The position numbers and the translations under genes were made by a program. Below the pieces are notes generated by a model. That model ran no database searches. It was not told the origin of the DNA and saw only the letters and a list, made by a program, of their open reading frames with translations. From Mesorhizobium carmichaelinearum (GTDB lineage: Bacteria; Pseudomonadota; Alphaproteobacteria; Rhizobiales; Rhizobiaceae), in NCBI RefSeq assembly GCF_900199455.1, contig NZ_FZQR01000012.1, positions 186,001 through 250,000 of the forward strand: 64,000 bases of DNA. The letters are read 5' to 3'. Below, piece after piece: positions 33,917 to 43,582 of the stretch (position 1 is the first letter of the stretch; each line of letters begins with the position of its first letter).

Positions 33917-35293
33917 TCATGCCACCGGGTCGATCCAACCGTTGGGCGGCCCGAAGCCGGCCATGGCGTCGGCCGGCCCCCATGTTTTCGGCTCGTAGAG
34001 ATGCGGCGTCGTGGTGTCGCCGAGCACCGGCCCGACAATGCGCCAGGCGAGCTCCGCCGCGTCCTGGCGGGTGAAGAGCTGGCCATTGCCGTTCATGGCG
34101 TCGCCGATCAGGCGCTCGTAAGGCGGCATGTCGCTCTTCGAGTCGTCGAGCGCCGTCAGTTCCACCTGCTCGCCGACCATGTCGTCGCCGGGCGCCTTGC
34201 GCTGCGCGCCGATGGCGATCACCACCTGCGGGTCGATACGGAAACGCACGTAATTCTGGTCGGCGGGCTTGATCGGGTCGAAGACGTCGAGCGGCGGACG
34301 CTTTAGCCGCACCACCACCTCGGTGACATGTACCGGCATGTTCTTGCCGGCGCGGATGAAGAACGGCACGTCCTGCCAGCGCCATGTGTCGACGAAGAAG
34401 CGCACCGCGGCGAAGGTCTCGACCGGCGAGTTCGGCTTAACGCCGGGCTCGGCGAGATAGCCGGTGAACTGGCCGCGCACGACATCGTCTTTCGTCAGCG
34501 TCCGAATTGCCCTCAGCACCTGGACCTTCTCGTCGATCAAATCGTCGGCCGAGCGGCCGACCGGCGGCTCCATGGCCAGCAGCAGGAGGATGTTGAGCAG
34601 GTGGTTCTCGATGACGTCCCGGATGCAGCCGACATCGTCATAGAATTTACCGCGCCCTTCGACGCCGAAATCCTCGGCCATGGTGATCTGCACGCTCTCG
34701 ACGTAGTTGCGGTTCCAGATCGGTTCGAGCAGGGAATTGGCGAAGCGGAAATAGAGCAGGTTCTGGATCGCTTCCTTGCCGAGATAGTGGTCGATGCGGA
34801 AGATCGACTGTTCGTCGAACACCAGATGCAGCACCCGGTTCAGCCAGCGCGCCGACTGCAGATCGTGGCCGAAGGGCTTTTCCACCATCAGCCGCGCGCC
34901 ATGCGCGGTGCCGGATTGCTCCAACCCTTGCACGACCGTCTCGAACATGGTCGGCGGCACCGCCATGTAGTGCAGCGGCCGCTGGGCGCTGCCGAGCGCG
35001 GTCTTCAGCTTCTCGAAGGTGGCCGGATCGCGATAGTCGCCGCTGACATAGCGCAGCAGCGAGGCGAATTTGGCGAACACCTTTTCGTCGATCTTGCCCA
35101 GTCCATTGACGATGCCGTCGCGGGCGCGGTCCTGCAACTGCTTGATATCCCAGGCGTCGAAGGCGACGCCGATCACCGGTTCGGTGAGCGTGCCCTTGGC
35201 GACCATCTGGTACAGCGCTGGAAATATCTTCTTATGGGCGAGGTCGCCGGTGGCTCCGAAGAGCACCAGCGTGTCGGACCGTTCCTGGCTCAT
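33917..35293 (-). CDS. zwf: Glucose-6-phosphate 1-dehydrogenase
   Basis: The 458-residue enzyme has the NADP-binding LVLFGATGDLAHKKIFPAL, the EKPFGHDL motif and the substrate-binding RIDHYLGKE, so both catalytic blocks are intact. It is about 30 residues shorter than E. coli Zwf and no pgl or edd follows, so it may be a second, accessory copy in this organism. It oxidises glucose-6-phosphate to 6-phosphogluconolactone. GGGAG precedes ATG 35293. It lies between gnd and the ROK kinase gene. Confidence 0.93.
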   Translation of the reverse strand: MSQERSDTLVLFGATGDLAHKKIFPALYQMVAKGTLTEPVIGVAFDAWDIKQLQDRARDGIVNGLGKIDEKVFAKFASLLRYVSGDYRDPATFEKLKTALGSAQRPLHYMAVPPTMFETVVQGLEQSGTAHGARLMVEKPFGHDLQSARWLNRVLHLVFDEQSIFRIDHYLGKEAIQNLLYFRFANSLLEPIWNRNYVESVQITMAEDFGVEGRGKFYDDVGCIRDVIENHLLNILLLLAMEPPVGRSADDLIDEKVQVLRAIRTLTKDDVVRGQFTGYLAEPGVKPNSPVETFAAVRFFVDTWRWQDVPFFIRAGKNMPVHVTEVVVRLKRPPLDVFDPIKPADQNYVRFRIDPQVVIAIGAQRKAPGDDMVGEQVELTALDDSKSDMPPYERLIGDAMNGNGQLFTRQDAAELAWRIVGPVLGDTTTPHLYEPKTWGPADAMAGFGPPNGWIDPVA

Positions 35294-35315
35294 GCGTGCG
35301 TCTCCCGCTGTGGCG

Positions 35316-36332
35316 TCACTTGCCGGCCTTCGGCTTCTCGACATGGCCGCCAAAGGCATAGCGCATGGCGGACAGCAGCTTGTCGGCGAATTCGGATTCG
35401 CCTTGTGAGGAGAAGCGGTCGAACAGTGCCGAGGATAGAACCGGCGCCGGCACGCCGGTGTCGATCGCCGCCTTCAACGTCCAGCGGCCTTCGCCCGAAT
35501 CCGAAACCCGGCCGCCGAACTGCGCCAGGCCCGGATCGCTCTTCAGCGCGCCGGCGGTGAGATCGAGCAGCCACGAGCCGATGACACTGCCATGGCGCCA
35601 GACCTCGGCCACCTGGGGAAGGTCGATGTCGAACTGGTAGTATTGCGGGTTTTCCAGCGGGCTGGTTTCGGCATCCGCCGTGCGTTGCCGCTTGCCGGCA
35701 TTGGCCGACTTCAGGATGTTCATGCCTTCGGCATAGGCGGCCATGACGCCATATTCGATACCGTTGTGCACCATCTTGACGAAGTGGCCGGCGCCGCTCG
35801 GTCCGCAATGCAGGTAGCCGAAGGGCGCGGTGCCGGCAGCCTTGTCCGGAGTGGGCGCGCCGGTATCGGCGCCCGGCGCCAGCGTGGCGAAGACCGAATC
35901 GAGGTGCTGCACCGCCACGTCGGGACCGCCGATCATCAGGCAGTAGCCGCGCTCCAGGCCCCAGACACCGCCGCTGGTGCCGACATCGACCAGATGGATA
36001 CCCTTGGTGGCCAGTTTCGCCGCCTGGTCGACGGCGTCGTGATAGTAGGAATTGCCGCCGTCGATGACGATATCGCCGGGCTCCATCAAGTCCGCGACCT
36101 GATCCATGATCTTGCCGGTGATCGCCGCCGGCAGCATCAGCCAGACGCAGCGCGGCTTGGCGAGCTTGCCGACGAATTCCGTCAGGGATGCCGCCCCCAG
36201 GGCGCCGTCGGTCACCAGGGCCGCGACGCTTGCGGGGTTGATGTCGTAGACGACGCATTCATGGCCGTCGCGCATCAGGCGGCGGACCATGTTTGCGCCC
36301 ATCCGGCCCAGTCCCATCATTCCGATCTGCAT
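35316..36332 (-). CDS. gnd: 6-phosphogluconate dehydrogenase, decarboxylating (short type)
   Basis: The 338-residue enzyme starts MQIGMMGLGRMGANMVRRL and has GTSGGVWGLERGYCLMIGG and HCGPSGAGHFVKMVHNGIEYG, all typical of the short, probably NAD-preferring GndA/GntZ form. The long E. coli form has about 470 residues. It converts 6-phosphogluconate to ribulose-5-phosphate. It precedes zwf by 22 bases and follows the GH15 gene by 51, so the four genes form a likely leftward unit. Confidence 0.95.
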   Translation of the reverse strand: MQIGMMGLGRMGANMVRRLMRDGHECVVYDINPASVAALVTDGALGAASLTEFVGKLAKPRCVWLMLPAAITGKIMDQVADLMEPGDIVIDGGNSYYHDAVDQAAKLATKGIHLVDVGTSGGVWGLERGYCLMIGGPDVAVQHLDSVFATLAPGADTGAPTPDKAAGTAPFGYLHCGPSGAGHFVKMVHNGIEYGVMAAYAEGMNILKSANAGKRQRTADAETSPLENPQYYQFDIDLPQVAEVWRHGSVIGSWLLDLTAGALKSDPGLAQFGGRVSDSGEGRWTLKAAIDTGVPAPVLSSALFDRFSSQGESEFADKLLSAMRYAFGGHVEKPKAGK

Positions 36333-36383
36333 GGTTTCGTCCCGATTGCTTGAGGAAAGAAGAAATCTAACGGTCCCGCCTAA

Positions 36384-38792
36384 TCATGATGCGTCAATGC
36401 CGACGCTGAAGTCGACATTCTCCCAACGCATCGCATCGGGCCAGAAAAAAGTGAAGACGATGGTGCTTCCCGTCTCCAACCCGGCGACCGGCAGGTCGAC
36501 CAGATGGACGCCGAAAGCGTTTTCCCTGGTTTTGTGATCCTGGATCGTCAGCCAATTGTCGCTGCTCCAATGGACGACGCCCGGCGCCGAAAGCTCGACA
36601 CGCAAGGCCTTGCCGGCCGGGATGGAGCGCATCTTGTTGTTGAAGCGCCAAATCCTGAGCGGCGAGCTCGTCTTGCCCTGGATGTAGCGCTCGACGCCTT
36701 GCGGCGGCATGTCGAAAACCGCGCCGTCGCGCAGCGATCGCAACAGCTTGATGTGCTCGGCATGCGCCCAGACCAGCGGCATGGCGCTGCCGGAGGGTTT
36801 GCCCAGCCACAGTTCGCGGTCCGGCACATCCGGGCTGTCCCAAACCTGTTCCGGCAGCAGCCCGCCTATACCCGCCGAGCGCTCGAAGGTCTCGAGAAGC
36901 TCCTCGGCTTTGTCCTTGCGGCCGGCGGCCAGCTCATAATGCGCCCGCTCACCGGTGAGCAGGGGCCAGGCGCGTCCCTGGCCGGTGCCGTCAAAAGGCG
37001 TGCCATCCTCGTGCTCACCATAGCCGTCGCCGGTGTAGCGGTACCAGACCGGGCCTTGCGGCAGATCGCAACGCAAACGGGCATCGACGGCCTTGACGGT
37101 ATCGACGATGCGCGGATCGTCGGCCGCCCTGAGGCCAAAGCGAACCAGGGCGAGCGCGTCAGGGCTGATGATGGCTTCCGCCGGCTTGTCGGTGTCGCCT
37201 GGCGGCCGGTTCTTGATCGGCACGAAGCCGTCCTTCGGCGCGGCGGCGCCAGCATCGTCCGGCGGCGCGATGCGGACATAGTAGCCTCCGACGCCTGCCT
37301 CGATGCAGAGCTGAGTGCCCGTCACATAGGTCCAGCGTTCGATCTGATCGTTCCAGCAATCAGCGGTTTCGCGCAGGTAGTTTGCCGGCTCACTCTTTCC
37401 GACGACGTCCAGCATGTCGGCGGCGGCAAGCAGCGCCGCGATCTCGACGGCCAGCGTGAACGGGCTGTAGCCGGCGTCTTCCTCCCAGCGGTCCTCGCCG
37501 GTGACGGGGCCGTTGCGCACGACATAGGAGGCGGCGGTTTCGATCATGGCCAGGAAGTCGGCGAGCCTGGCGCGCGGCAGGTGGCCGGCGCGGCGCAAGG
37601 CGTCGGCCAGCAGCAGCGGAAAGGCGCATTCATCCATCTGGATGCCGGGCCAGTAGGCGGTGCCGTTTGACCAGACATTCTGCGGCCAGTGACCGTCCGG
37701 CTGCTGGATCGAGCGCAGATAGGTCAGGATCTGCAGCGCCTGCTTGCCGTCGCCGGCGGCAAGGAAACCGCCGGCGGTCTCGACCAGGTCGCGCGGCCAG
37801 ACCAGATGGTAGCCGCCGAGATCATCGTCGCCCTTGTTGAAGCCCCAGGGGATCGACAGGCTGGCAACGGCAGCACCCGGCCTCGCGACCGACAGATGGG
37901 AGGCCAGAACCGCGGTGCTCACACGATAGGTGTTCAGCCCGGAGGCGGTGTGGCGGTCGAGCTTCTCAAGTCCGGCCTGGAATGTCCGCCAGTTCTCGAC
38001 ATAGGTCGCGGCGGCGGCTTCGAAACCCTGCTTGAGACTGGCCAGCGCCAGGTCGGCGGCTGCTTCCGGCGACGCGCCGAAGCCGAGCGCCAGCAAGGCC
38101 GTGGTTTTGTCGGCCGAGAAGCCGATCTCGCCGGTCAGCGCGACATTGCCGTCTTCCGCCCGTTGGCAGGAGGGATCGAGCGCACCGCCGTTCTGCAATT
38201 GCTGCCAGCCGTCGGAGAAACCGACATAGCCGGCCGAACAGCTATGCCAGGGCAGCGAGGAGACCAGCGCCAGCGAGACACCGCGCCCTGTGGCGAAGAG
38301 CATGCGCTGGCCCTTATGTTCGCTGGCCCAGGCAGTGTTGCCCATGCCGGCGTTGACGAGGTGCGGCGCAAGCAGCGCGTAGACCTGGTAGTCGGCCGCC
38401 GAAGCCTTCAGCGGAACGAATGCAATCTCCTGCAGCAGGACGGGCCGTTTCGGATCCGTAATGATGCGCTTTTCGATATGGTAGGCGCCGTCTGTCGCGG
38501 TGTTGGTCAGCCTGTATCCCGGCACGCCGTCCTCGAAGGGCGCGACTGCGTGCGCGGCGTCGCGCTTCTCTTCCGAGAAATAGCCGCCAGGGCCGGTGAC
38601 GATCAGCTCCATGTCGCGCGTGCAGGCGCTGTCGAGACGCGGATAGTAGATCTCGTTCAAGATGCCGTGACTGATCGTGAACCAGAGCGGGCTCTTGGCT
38701 GAAAACGCGGTGCCGACGCCACTCTTGGCGCTTGATGTCCAGCGGGCCGGTATTCCGGGCGCGCCTTTTGCAACGGTCGGCGTTCCTGCCAT
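36384..38792 (-). CDS. GH15 glucoamylase (glucan 1,4-alpha-glucosidase)
   Basis: The 802-residue protein has the N-terminal glucodextranase-like beta domain (about 1-270). The GH15 (alpha/alpha)6 barrel carries WPRDLVETAGG, the catalytic acid in QMDECAFPLLL and GERAHYELAAG. A small C-terminal beta domain follows. No signal peptide is visible, so it is probably cytoplasmic and releases glucose from internal glycogen or malto-oligosaccharides. AGGAGG before ATG 38792 fixes the start; the frame extends to 38921. Downstream ROK, zwf and gnd genes would channel the glucose into the pentose phosphate route. Confidence 0.92.
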   Translation of the reverse strand: MAGTPTVAKGAPGIPARWTSSAKSGVGTAFSAKSPLWFTISHGILNEIYYPRLDSACTRDMELIVTGPGGYFSEEKRDAAHAVAPFEDGVPGYRLTNTATDGAYHIEKRIITDPKRPVLLQEIAFVPLKASAADYQVYALLAPHLVNAGMGNTAWASEHKGQRMLFATGRGVSLALVSSLPWHSCSAGYVGFSDGWQQLQNGGALDPSCQRAEDGNVALTGEIGFSADKTTALLALGFGASPEAAADLALASLKQGFEAAAATYVENWRTFQAGLEKLDRHTASGLNTYRVSTAVLASHLSVARPGAAVASLSIPWGFNKGDDDLGGYHLVWPRDLVETAGGFLAAGDGKQALQILTYLRSIQQPDGHWPQNVWSNGTAYWPGIQMDECAFPLLLADALRRAGHLPRARLADFLAMIETAASYVVRNGPVTGEDRWEEDAGYSPFTLAVEIAALLAAADMLDVVGKSEPANYLRETADCWNDQIERWTYVTGTQLCIEAGVGGYYVRIAPPDDAGAAAPKDGFVPIKNRPPGDTDKPAEAIISPDALALVRFGLRAADDPRIVDTVKAVDARLRCDLPQGPVWYRYTGDGYGEHEDGTPFDGTGQGRAWPLLTGERAHYELAAGRKDKAEELLETFERSAGIGGLLPEQVWDSPDVPDRELWLGKPSGSAMPLVWAHAEHIKLLRSLRDGAVFDMPPQGVERYIQGKTSSPLRIWRFNNKMRSIPAGKALRVELSAPGVVHWSSDNWLTIQDHKTRENAFGVHLVDLPVAGLETGSTIVFTFFWPDAMRWENVDFSVGIDAS

Positions 38793-38910
38793 CAATTGGC
38801 CTCCTGTCGTGCTCCTAGACCATGTGCCGGCGGCTTTTTCAATCATTGCACCGCAAGTTGATCGAAGGCATGCCAGCCTTTGCAGTTGGCGGCTTGCGGT
38901 TCGTCTGAAT

Positions 38911-38921
38911 TTGTCTGACAA
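38911..38921. promoter_or_regulatory. Palindromic operator candidate TTGTCTGACAA
   Basis: TTGTC-T-GACAA is a perfect 5-bp inverted repeat with one central base. It sits in the 196-base divergent region between the GH15 gene and the sugar ABC binding-protein gene, 68 bases before the latter. It resembles sites of GntR-type regulators. Confidence 0.4.
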
Positions 38922-38988
38922 TAGATAAAAAACAGGGACTGCGCGTAACCATCATCAGGCAAAACTAGCAACTTTGGGAGGAAATCAT

Positions 38989-40002
38989 ATGAAGAAACTG
39001 CTCGTTCTGGGTGCGCTGGCGGCCATGTTGGCCTCGGGCACGGCCCTTGCCGACACCAGCGGCAAGAAGATCGCATTCTCCAACAATTACGCCGGCAATT
39101 CGTGGCGGCAGGCGATGCTCGACAGCTACGGCATCGTCACCAAGAAGGCGGTGGACGACAAGATCGTCGGCGCGGCCGACATCTTCACCACCGCCGACAA
39201 GGAAGTGCCGACGCAGGCGGCGCAGGTGCAGAACCTGATCCTGCAGGGCTATGACGCCATCGTCATCAACGCGGCCTCGCCGGATGCGCTCAATGGCGCC
39301 ATCAAGCAGGCCTGCGATGCCGGCATCACCGTCGTCTCCTTCGACGGCACCGTCACCGAGCCCTGCGCCTACCGCGTCGTCGTCGACTTCAAGGATATGG
39401 GCAAGCAGGAAGTCGAGCAGATGGCCAAGTTCCAGCCCAAGGGCGGGAACCTTCTTGAAATCCGCGGCCTGGCCGGCACCTCGATCGACGATGCCATCCA
39501 TGCCGGCATCCTCGAAGGCGTCGCCGCCCATCCCGAATTCAAGATCGTCGGCTCGGTGACCGGCGACTGGGACCAGACGACGGCGCAGAAGGCGGTCGCG
39601 ACAATCCTGCCCTCGCTGCCCGATGTCGTCGGCATCGTCGACCAGGGCGGTGACGGCTATGGCGCCGCACAGGCTTTCGCCGCCGCCGGCAAGCCGCGTC
39701 CGACCATCATCATGGGTAACCGCCAGGACGAACTGAAGTGGTGGAAGGAACAGAAGGACAAGGACGGCTACAAGACCTGGTCGGCTTCGATCGCGCCCGG
39801 CGTGTCGTCACTCGCCTTCTGGGTGGCGCAGCAGGTGCTCGATGGCCGCAAGGACATTCCGCACGACCTGCTGGTGCCGTATCTGGCCTTCACCCAGGAC
39901 GACTTCGAGGCAGCCCTGCCTAAGATCAAGGAAGGCGGCGTCGCCACCCACGAATACACACAGGAAGACGCCCTCGCGGCGATCAAGGCCAACATCAAGT
40001 GA
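38989..40002 (+). CDS. Sugar ABC transporter periplasmic binding protein
   Basis: The 337-residue protein has a signal peptide (residues 1-20, cleavage after TALA) and the type I periplasmic-binding fold of ribose-binding relatives (KKIAFSNNYAGNSWRQAML; QNLILQGYDAIVINAASPDALN; DQGGDGYGAAQAF). GGGAGGAAA precedes ATG 38989. It feeds the ATPase and two permeases that follow. The sugar cannot be told; the divergent glucoamylase gene is only a weak hint at a glucose- or maltose-like substrate. Confidence 0.92.
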   Translation: MKKLLVLGALAAMLASGTALADTSGKKIAFSNNYAGNSWRQAMLDSYGIVTKKAVDDKIVGAADIFTTADKEVPTQAAQVQNLILQGYDAIVINAASPDALNGAIKQACDAGITVVSFDGTVTEPCAYRVVVDFKDMGKQEVEQMAKFQPKGGNLLEIRGLAGTSIDDAIHAGILEGVAAHPEFKIVGSVTGDWDQTTAQKAVATILPSLPDVVGIVDQGGDGYGAAQAFAAAGKPRPTIIMGNRQDELKWWKEQKDKDGYKTWSASIAPGVSSLAFWVAQQVLDGRKDIPHDLLVPYLAFTQDDFEAALPKIKEGGVATHEYTQEDALAAIKANIK

Positions 40003-40051
40003 CTGTCGTGCCAGCGTTGCCCTTCGTACCATCGCGCGGATATCGTTGAGT

Positions 40052-41521
40052 ATGCCTGAGGCGAACGCTGACATCATAAGACTGAACGGCGCCGAAAAAC
40101 ATTTCGGCGCCGTTCGCGCGCTGGGCGGCGTGGACTTCCATGTCCGGCCCGGCGAATGCGTCGGCCTGGTCGGCCACAATGGCGCCGGCAAATCGACGCT
40201 GATGCACATGGTGGCGGGCACGCTCGTGCCCGACAGCGGCAAGATCGGCGTGCATGGCGGCAGCGAGGACAACTACTCGGTGTCGCGGGCGCAAAAGCTC
40301 GGCATACGCTGCGTGTTCCAGGAACTGTCGCTGTGCCCCAATCTCAGCGTCGCCGAAAACACGCGCATCAACCACGCCTCGCTCTCGGGCCTCGGCTGGC
40401 GGCGCAAGGCGGCAGCACTCATCACCGCCAAGCTTGACGAAATCTTTCCGGATCATGGCATCTCGGCCTGGGACATTGTCGGCGACCTGTCGATCGGCCG
40501 GCGCCAGATGGTCGAGGTGGCGCGTGCCTTCACGGTCACCCAGGACCGGCTCGACCTCGTCATCCTCGACGAGCCGACATCGTCGCTCGACGCGCATACA
40601 TCAGGCCAGTTGCTGGCCTTTGTGCGCCGCTTCGTCGCCGGCGGCAAAAGCTGCATCCTGATCTCGCATGTGCTGGGCGAGGTGCTGAAAAATGCCGACC
40701 GCATCGTGGTGATGCGCGACGGCAAGGTGGTTGTCGCTGATGCGGCAAATGCCTTCGACCGCGACCGGCTGGTGACGGCGATGGGCGGGGCGGAGGCACG
40801 GCAGAAGATCGCGGCGGCGATTGCCGCCGCCAAGCCGGCGGCCAGTCCGCTGCGGGTGCGGGCGCGTCCCGCCGCGCAGAAGGACGGCGCCGACCTTGTC
40901 GCCCGCGCCGGCGAGATCATCGGCCTTGCGGGGTTGGCGGGACACGGCCAGACCGACCTGCTGCTGGCGATTTTCGCTGCTGCTTCCCGCGCCAGGACCG
41001 GCATCGAAGTGACCGCGCCAGTGGCGCTGGTGGCCGGCGACCGCCAGTCGGATGGCATTTTCCCGCAATGGTCGATCGCGCAGAATATCGGCATCCGTTC
41101 GCTGGCGCGTTTGCGCAATGGCCTGTTGATCTCGCCGCGGCGCGAGGCCGAACTCGCCGAGGCCTGGCAGAAGAAGATCGGCATCCGCACGCCCGACATG
41201 AACAACAACATTTTTTCGCTGTCGGGCGGCAACCAGCAGAAGGCGCTGTTTGCCCGCGCGCTCGGCTCGGATGCGGAAATCGTGCTGATGGACGATCCGA
41301 TGCGCGGCGTCGATATCGGCACCAAACTAGAAGTCTACGACCTCGTGCGCGAAGAGGCTGGCCGCGGCCGCACCTTCCTCTGGTACACCACGGAAACCGA
41401 GGAACTCGACAATTGCGACCATGTCTATGTCTTCAAGAACGGCCGCATCGTCGCCAATCTGGGTCGCGACGAATTGACCGAAGAGAAGATCATCCAGTCC
41501 TCGTTCGGCGACGCGGCCTGA
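40052..41521 (+). CDS. Sugar ABC transporter ATP-binding protein (duplicated RbsA type)
   Basis: The 489-residue protein carries two ABC domains as in RbsA/XylG. The first has an intact Walker A (GHNGAGKST), signature SIGRRQMVEVA and Walker B LVILDEPTSSLD. The second has a degenerate P-loop (AGHGQTDLL) but an intact signature LSGGNQQKALFARAL, the usual asymmetry of this family. It energises import through the permeases encoded just downstream. The ATG at 40052 is the first plausible start; its ribosome site is weak, suggesting dependence on upstream translation. Confidence 0.93.
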   Translation: MPEANADIIRLNGAEKHFGAVRALGGVDFHVRPGECVGLVGHNGAGKSTLMHMVAGTLVPDSGKIGVHGGSEDNYSVSRAQKLGIRCVFQELSLCPNLSVAENTRINHASLSGLGWRRKAAALITAKLDEIFPDHGISAWDIVGDLSIGRRQMVEVARAFTVTQDRLDLVILDEPTSSLDAHTSGQLLAFVRRFVAGGKSCILISHVLGEVLKNADRIVVMRDGKVVVADAANAFDRDRLVTAMGGAEARQKIAAAIAAAKPAASPLRVRARPAAQKDGADLVARAGEIIGLAGLAGHGQTDLLLAIFAAASRARTGIEVTAPVALVAGDRQSDGIFPQWSIAQNIGIRSLARLRNGLLISPRREAELAEAWQKKIGIRTPDMNNNIFSLSGGNQQKALFARALGSDAEIVLMDDPMRGVDIGTKLEVYDLVREEAGRGRTFLWYTTETEELDNCDHVYVFKNGRIVANLGRDELTEEKIIQSSFGDAA

Positions 41522-41522
41522 G

Positions 41523-42503
41523 ATGACCGCCGCCAGTCTCGACACCACTGCCAGGAGTTCCGCCGAGCGCGGCGCGCTGGCCCGTGCCCGGCTGCTGCGC
41601 GGGCTCTTGCCGGCGCTGTCGCTGGCATTGGTGCTGCTCGCCATTGCCTGGCTCAACCCGCGTGCCATCAGCTATTTCGGCTTCAGCCTGATGCTGAACC
41701 TGGCGATCCCGATCGCGCTGGCGACGATCGCGCAGATGTTCGTCATTGCAGGCAACGAGCTCGACCTGTCGATCGGCACCTTCGTCGGTTTCGTCGGCTG
41801 CGTCACCGCGACCTGGCTGAAGGACGCGCCGCTCATCGGCGTCGCCATCCTGCTCGGATCGATCGGCATCTATGCGCTGCTCGGTGCGCTGATCCATCTG
41901 CGCAATCTGCCGTCGATCGTGGTGACGCTCGGCATGAGTTTCGTCTGGCAGGGGCTGGCCATCCTCGTCCTGCCCAAGCCCGGCGGCAAGGCGCCGGACT
42001 GGCTGCTGGCGATCATGTCGTTCAAGCCGCCCTTCATTCCCTTCCCGATCATCGCGGCGCTGCTGATCGGCCTCGTCGTCCATTTCGGCCTGATGCGCAC
42101 CTCCTATGGCGTGATCCTGCGCGGCTCCGGTGGCAATCCGGCCGCGCTCAAGCGCGCCGGCTGGTCGCTGCTCAAAACCAAGATCGTGCTGTTTGCGCTG
42201 GCCGGCCTGTTCGGCGTGCTGTCCGGCATGGCGCTGATCGGCATCACCACCTCGGCCGATGCCAACATCGGCAATGGCTACACGCTGCTGGCGATCGCCG
42301 GCGTCATCCTCGGCGGCGGTGAATTCGTCGGCGGCCGGGTGTCGCCGATCGGCGCCGTGATCGGCGCGCTGACACTGGCGCTGGCGGCCTCGCCGCTGCT
42401 CACCTTCATGCACATTCCGCCGGACTGGCAGGTGGCCGCCAACGGCGCCATCCTGATCATCGTGCTGGCGGCGCGGGTGCTGATCAGCCGCAGGGAGAGG
42501 TGA
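41523..42503 (+). CDS. Sugar ABC transporter permease 1
   Basis: The 326-residue protein has 8-10 predicted membrane helices and the BPD_transp_2 (RbsC-like) features MFVIAGNELDLSIGTFVGFVG and LAIAGVILGGGEFVGGR. It starts 1 base after the ATPase stop. With the second permease it forms a heterodimeric inner-membrane channel. Confidence 0.93.
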   Translation: MTAASLDTTARSSAERGALARARLLRGLLPALSLALVLLAIAWLNPRAISYFGFSLMLNLAIPIALATIAQMFVIAGNELDLSIGTFVGFVGCVTATWLKDAPLIGVAILLGSIGIYALLGALIHLRNLPSIVVTLGMSFVWQGLAILVLPKPGGKAPDWLLAIMSFKPPFIPFPIIAALLIGLVVHFGLMRTSYGVILRGSGGNPAALKRAGWSLLKTKIVLFALAGLFGVLSGMALIGITTSADANIGNGYTLLAIAGVILGGGEFVGGRVSPIGAVIGALTLALAASPLLTFMHIPPDWQVAANGAILIIVLAARVLISRRER

Positions 42504-42506
42504 GCG

Positions 42507-43454
42507 ATGATCTTGGTGAAATCGCTGGCCGGCAAACCCTGGGTCTGGTCGTTCCTCGGCGCGCTTGTCGTGTGGCTGGCGACGATCGCCTTCACCGGCG
42601 GCTATGGCGCCGGCGGCATGGTCACGGCAGCCCTTTCGTTGGCCGTGTTCACGGTCATCGTCGGCGTCGGCCAGATGTTCGTCATCACGCTTGGGCCGGG
42701 CAATGTCGACCTGTCGCTGCCGGCCAATATCGGGCTCGCCAGCGCTGTCGCCATGAAGGTGATGGCCGGCAGTGATTCCATGATCGTCGTCGGGCTGCTG
42801 GCTGCGCTCGCCTGCGGTGCGGCGATCGGCGCGGTCAATTACCTGCTGATCTGGGCGCTGCGCATTCCGCCGATCATCGCCACGCTGTCGGCGAGCTTCA
42901 TCATCCAGTCGATCGACATCAGCTATGGGCGTGGGCTGCAGATCAAGCCGCCGCCGGGCTTCGCCGATTTCACCAATTGGCAGATTCTCGGCATTCCGGT
43001 GCTGGCGATCCTCACCGTTCTGTTCACGATCGGGGCGGCCATCGCCCTGCAGCGCATGATCTATGGCCGCTCGGTGCTGGCGATCGGCCAGAACATCCGC
43101 GCCGCCTGGCTCGCCGGCGTCAATGTCGGCCGCATCCGCTTCCTCACCTACACGCTGTCGGGGGCGCTCGGCGGCATCGATGGCGCGCTGCTCGCCGGCT
43201 ATTTCCGCGGCGCCAATGTCGATATCGGCAATGAATATCTGCTGGCCTCGATCGCCGTCGTTGTCATCGGGGGCACGTCGGTGGCCGGCGGCAAGGCCAA
43301 TGTGCCGGGAGTGTGGGGCGCGGCGCTGTTTCTGGTGCTGCTCTTGACCATGCTCAACACATTCGGCGTCAGCGCCGGCGTGCGGCTGCTGCTGACCGGG
43401 CTGATCATTGTCGGGGTGATTACGGCGGCGGGTGGCGAGAAGGCGGTGCGGTAG
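42507..43454 (+). CDS. Sugar ABC transporter permease 2
   Basis: The 315-residue RbsC-like permease has the paired motifs MFVITLGPGNVDLSLPANIGL and IAVVVIGGTSVAGGKANVPG and about eight membrane helices. It starts 3 bases after permease 1 and closes the four-gene importer operon. Two non-identical permeases are usual in this subgroup. Confidence 0.93.
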   Translation: MILVKSLAGKPWVWSFLGALVVWLATIAFTGGYGAGGMVTAALSLAVFTVIVGVGQMFVITLGPGNVDLSLPANIGLASAVAMKVMAGSDSMIVVGLLAALACGAAIGAVNYLLIWALRIPPIIATLSASFIIQSIDISYGRGLQIKPPPGFADFTNWQILGIPVLAILTVLFTIGAAIALQRMIYGRSVLAIGQNIRAAWLAGVNVGRIRFLTYTLSGALGGIDGALLAGYFRGANVDIGNEYLLASIAVVVIGGTSVAGGKANVPGVWGAALFLVLLLTMLNTFGVSAGVRLLLTGLIIVGVITAAGGEKAVR

Positions 43455-43582
43455 TGTGAAGGATCACGACGCGTTCACGGAGCCCCCGGACAATCGTTGG
43501 GCCAGCCCAACAGCGGGTTCCCATTCACGGCGGGGCCTAGTAAACCCTTCCGCGATCTCAGTCGGTCCCGGGAGGGCTCTGC

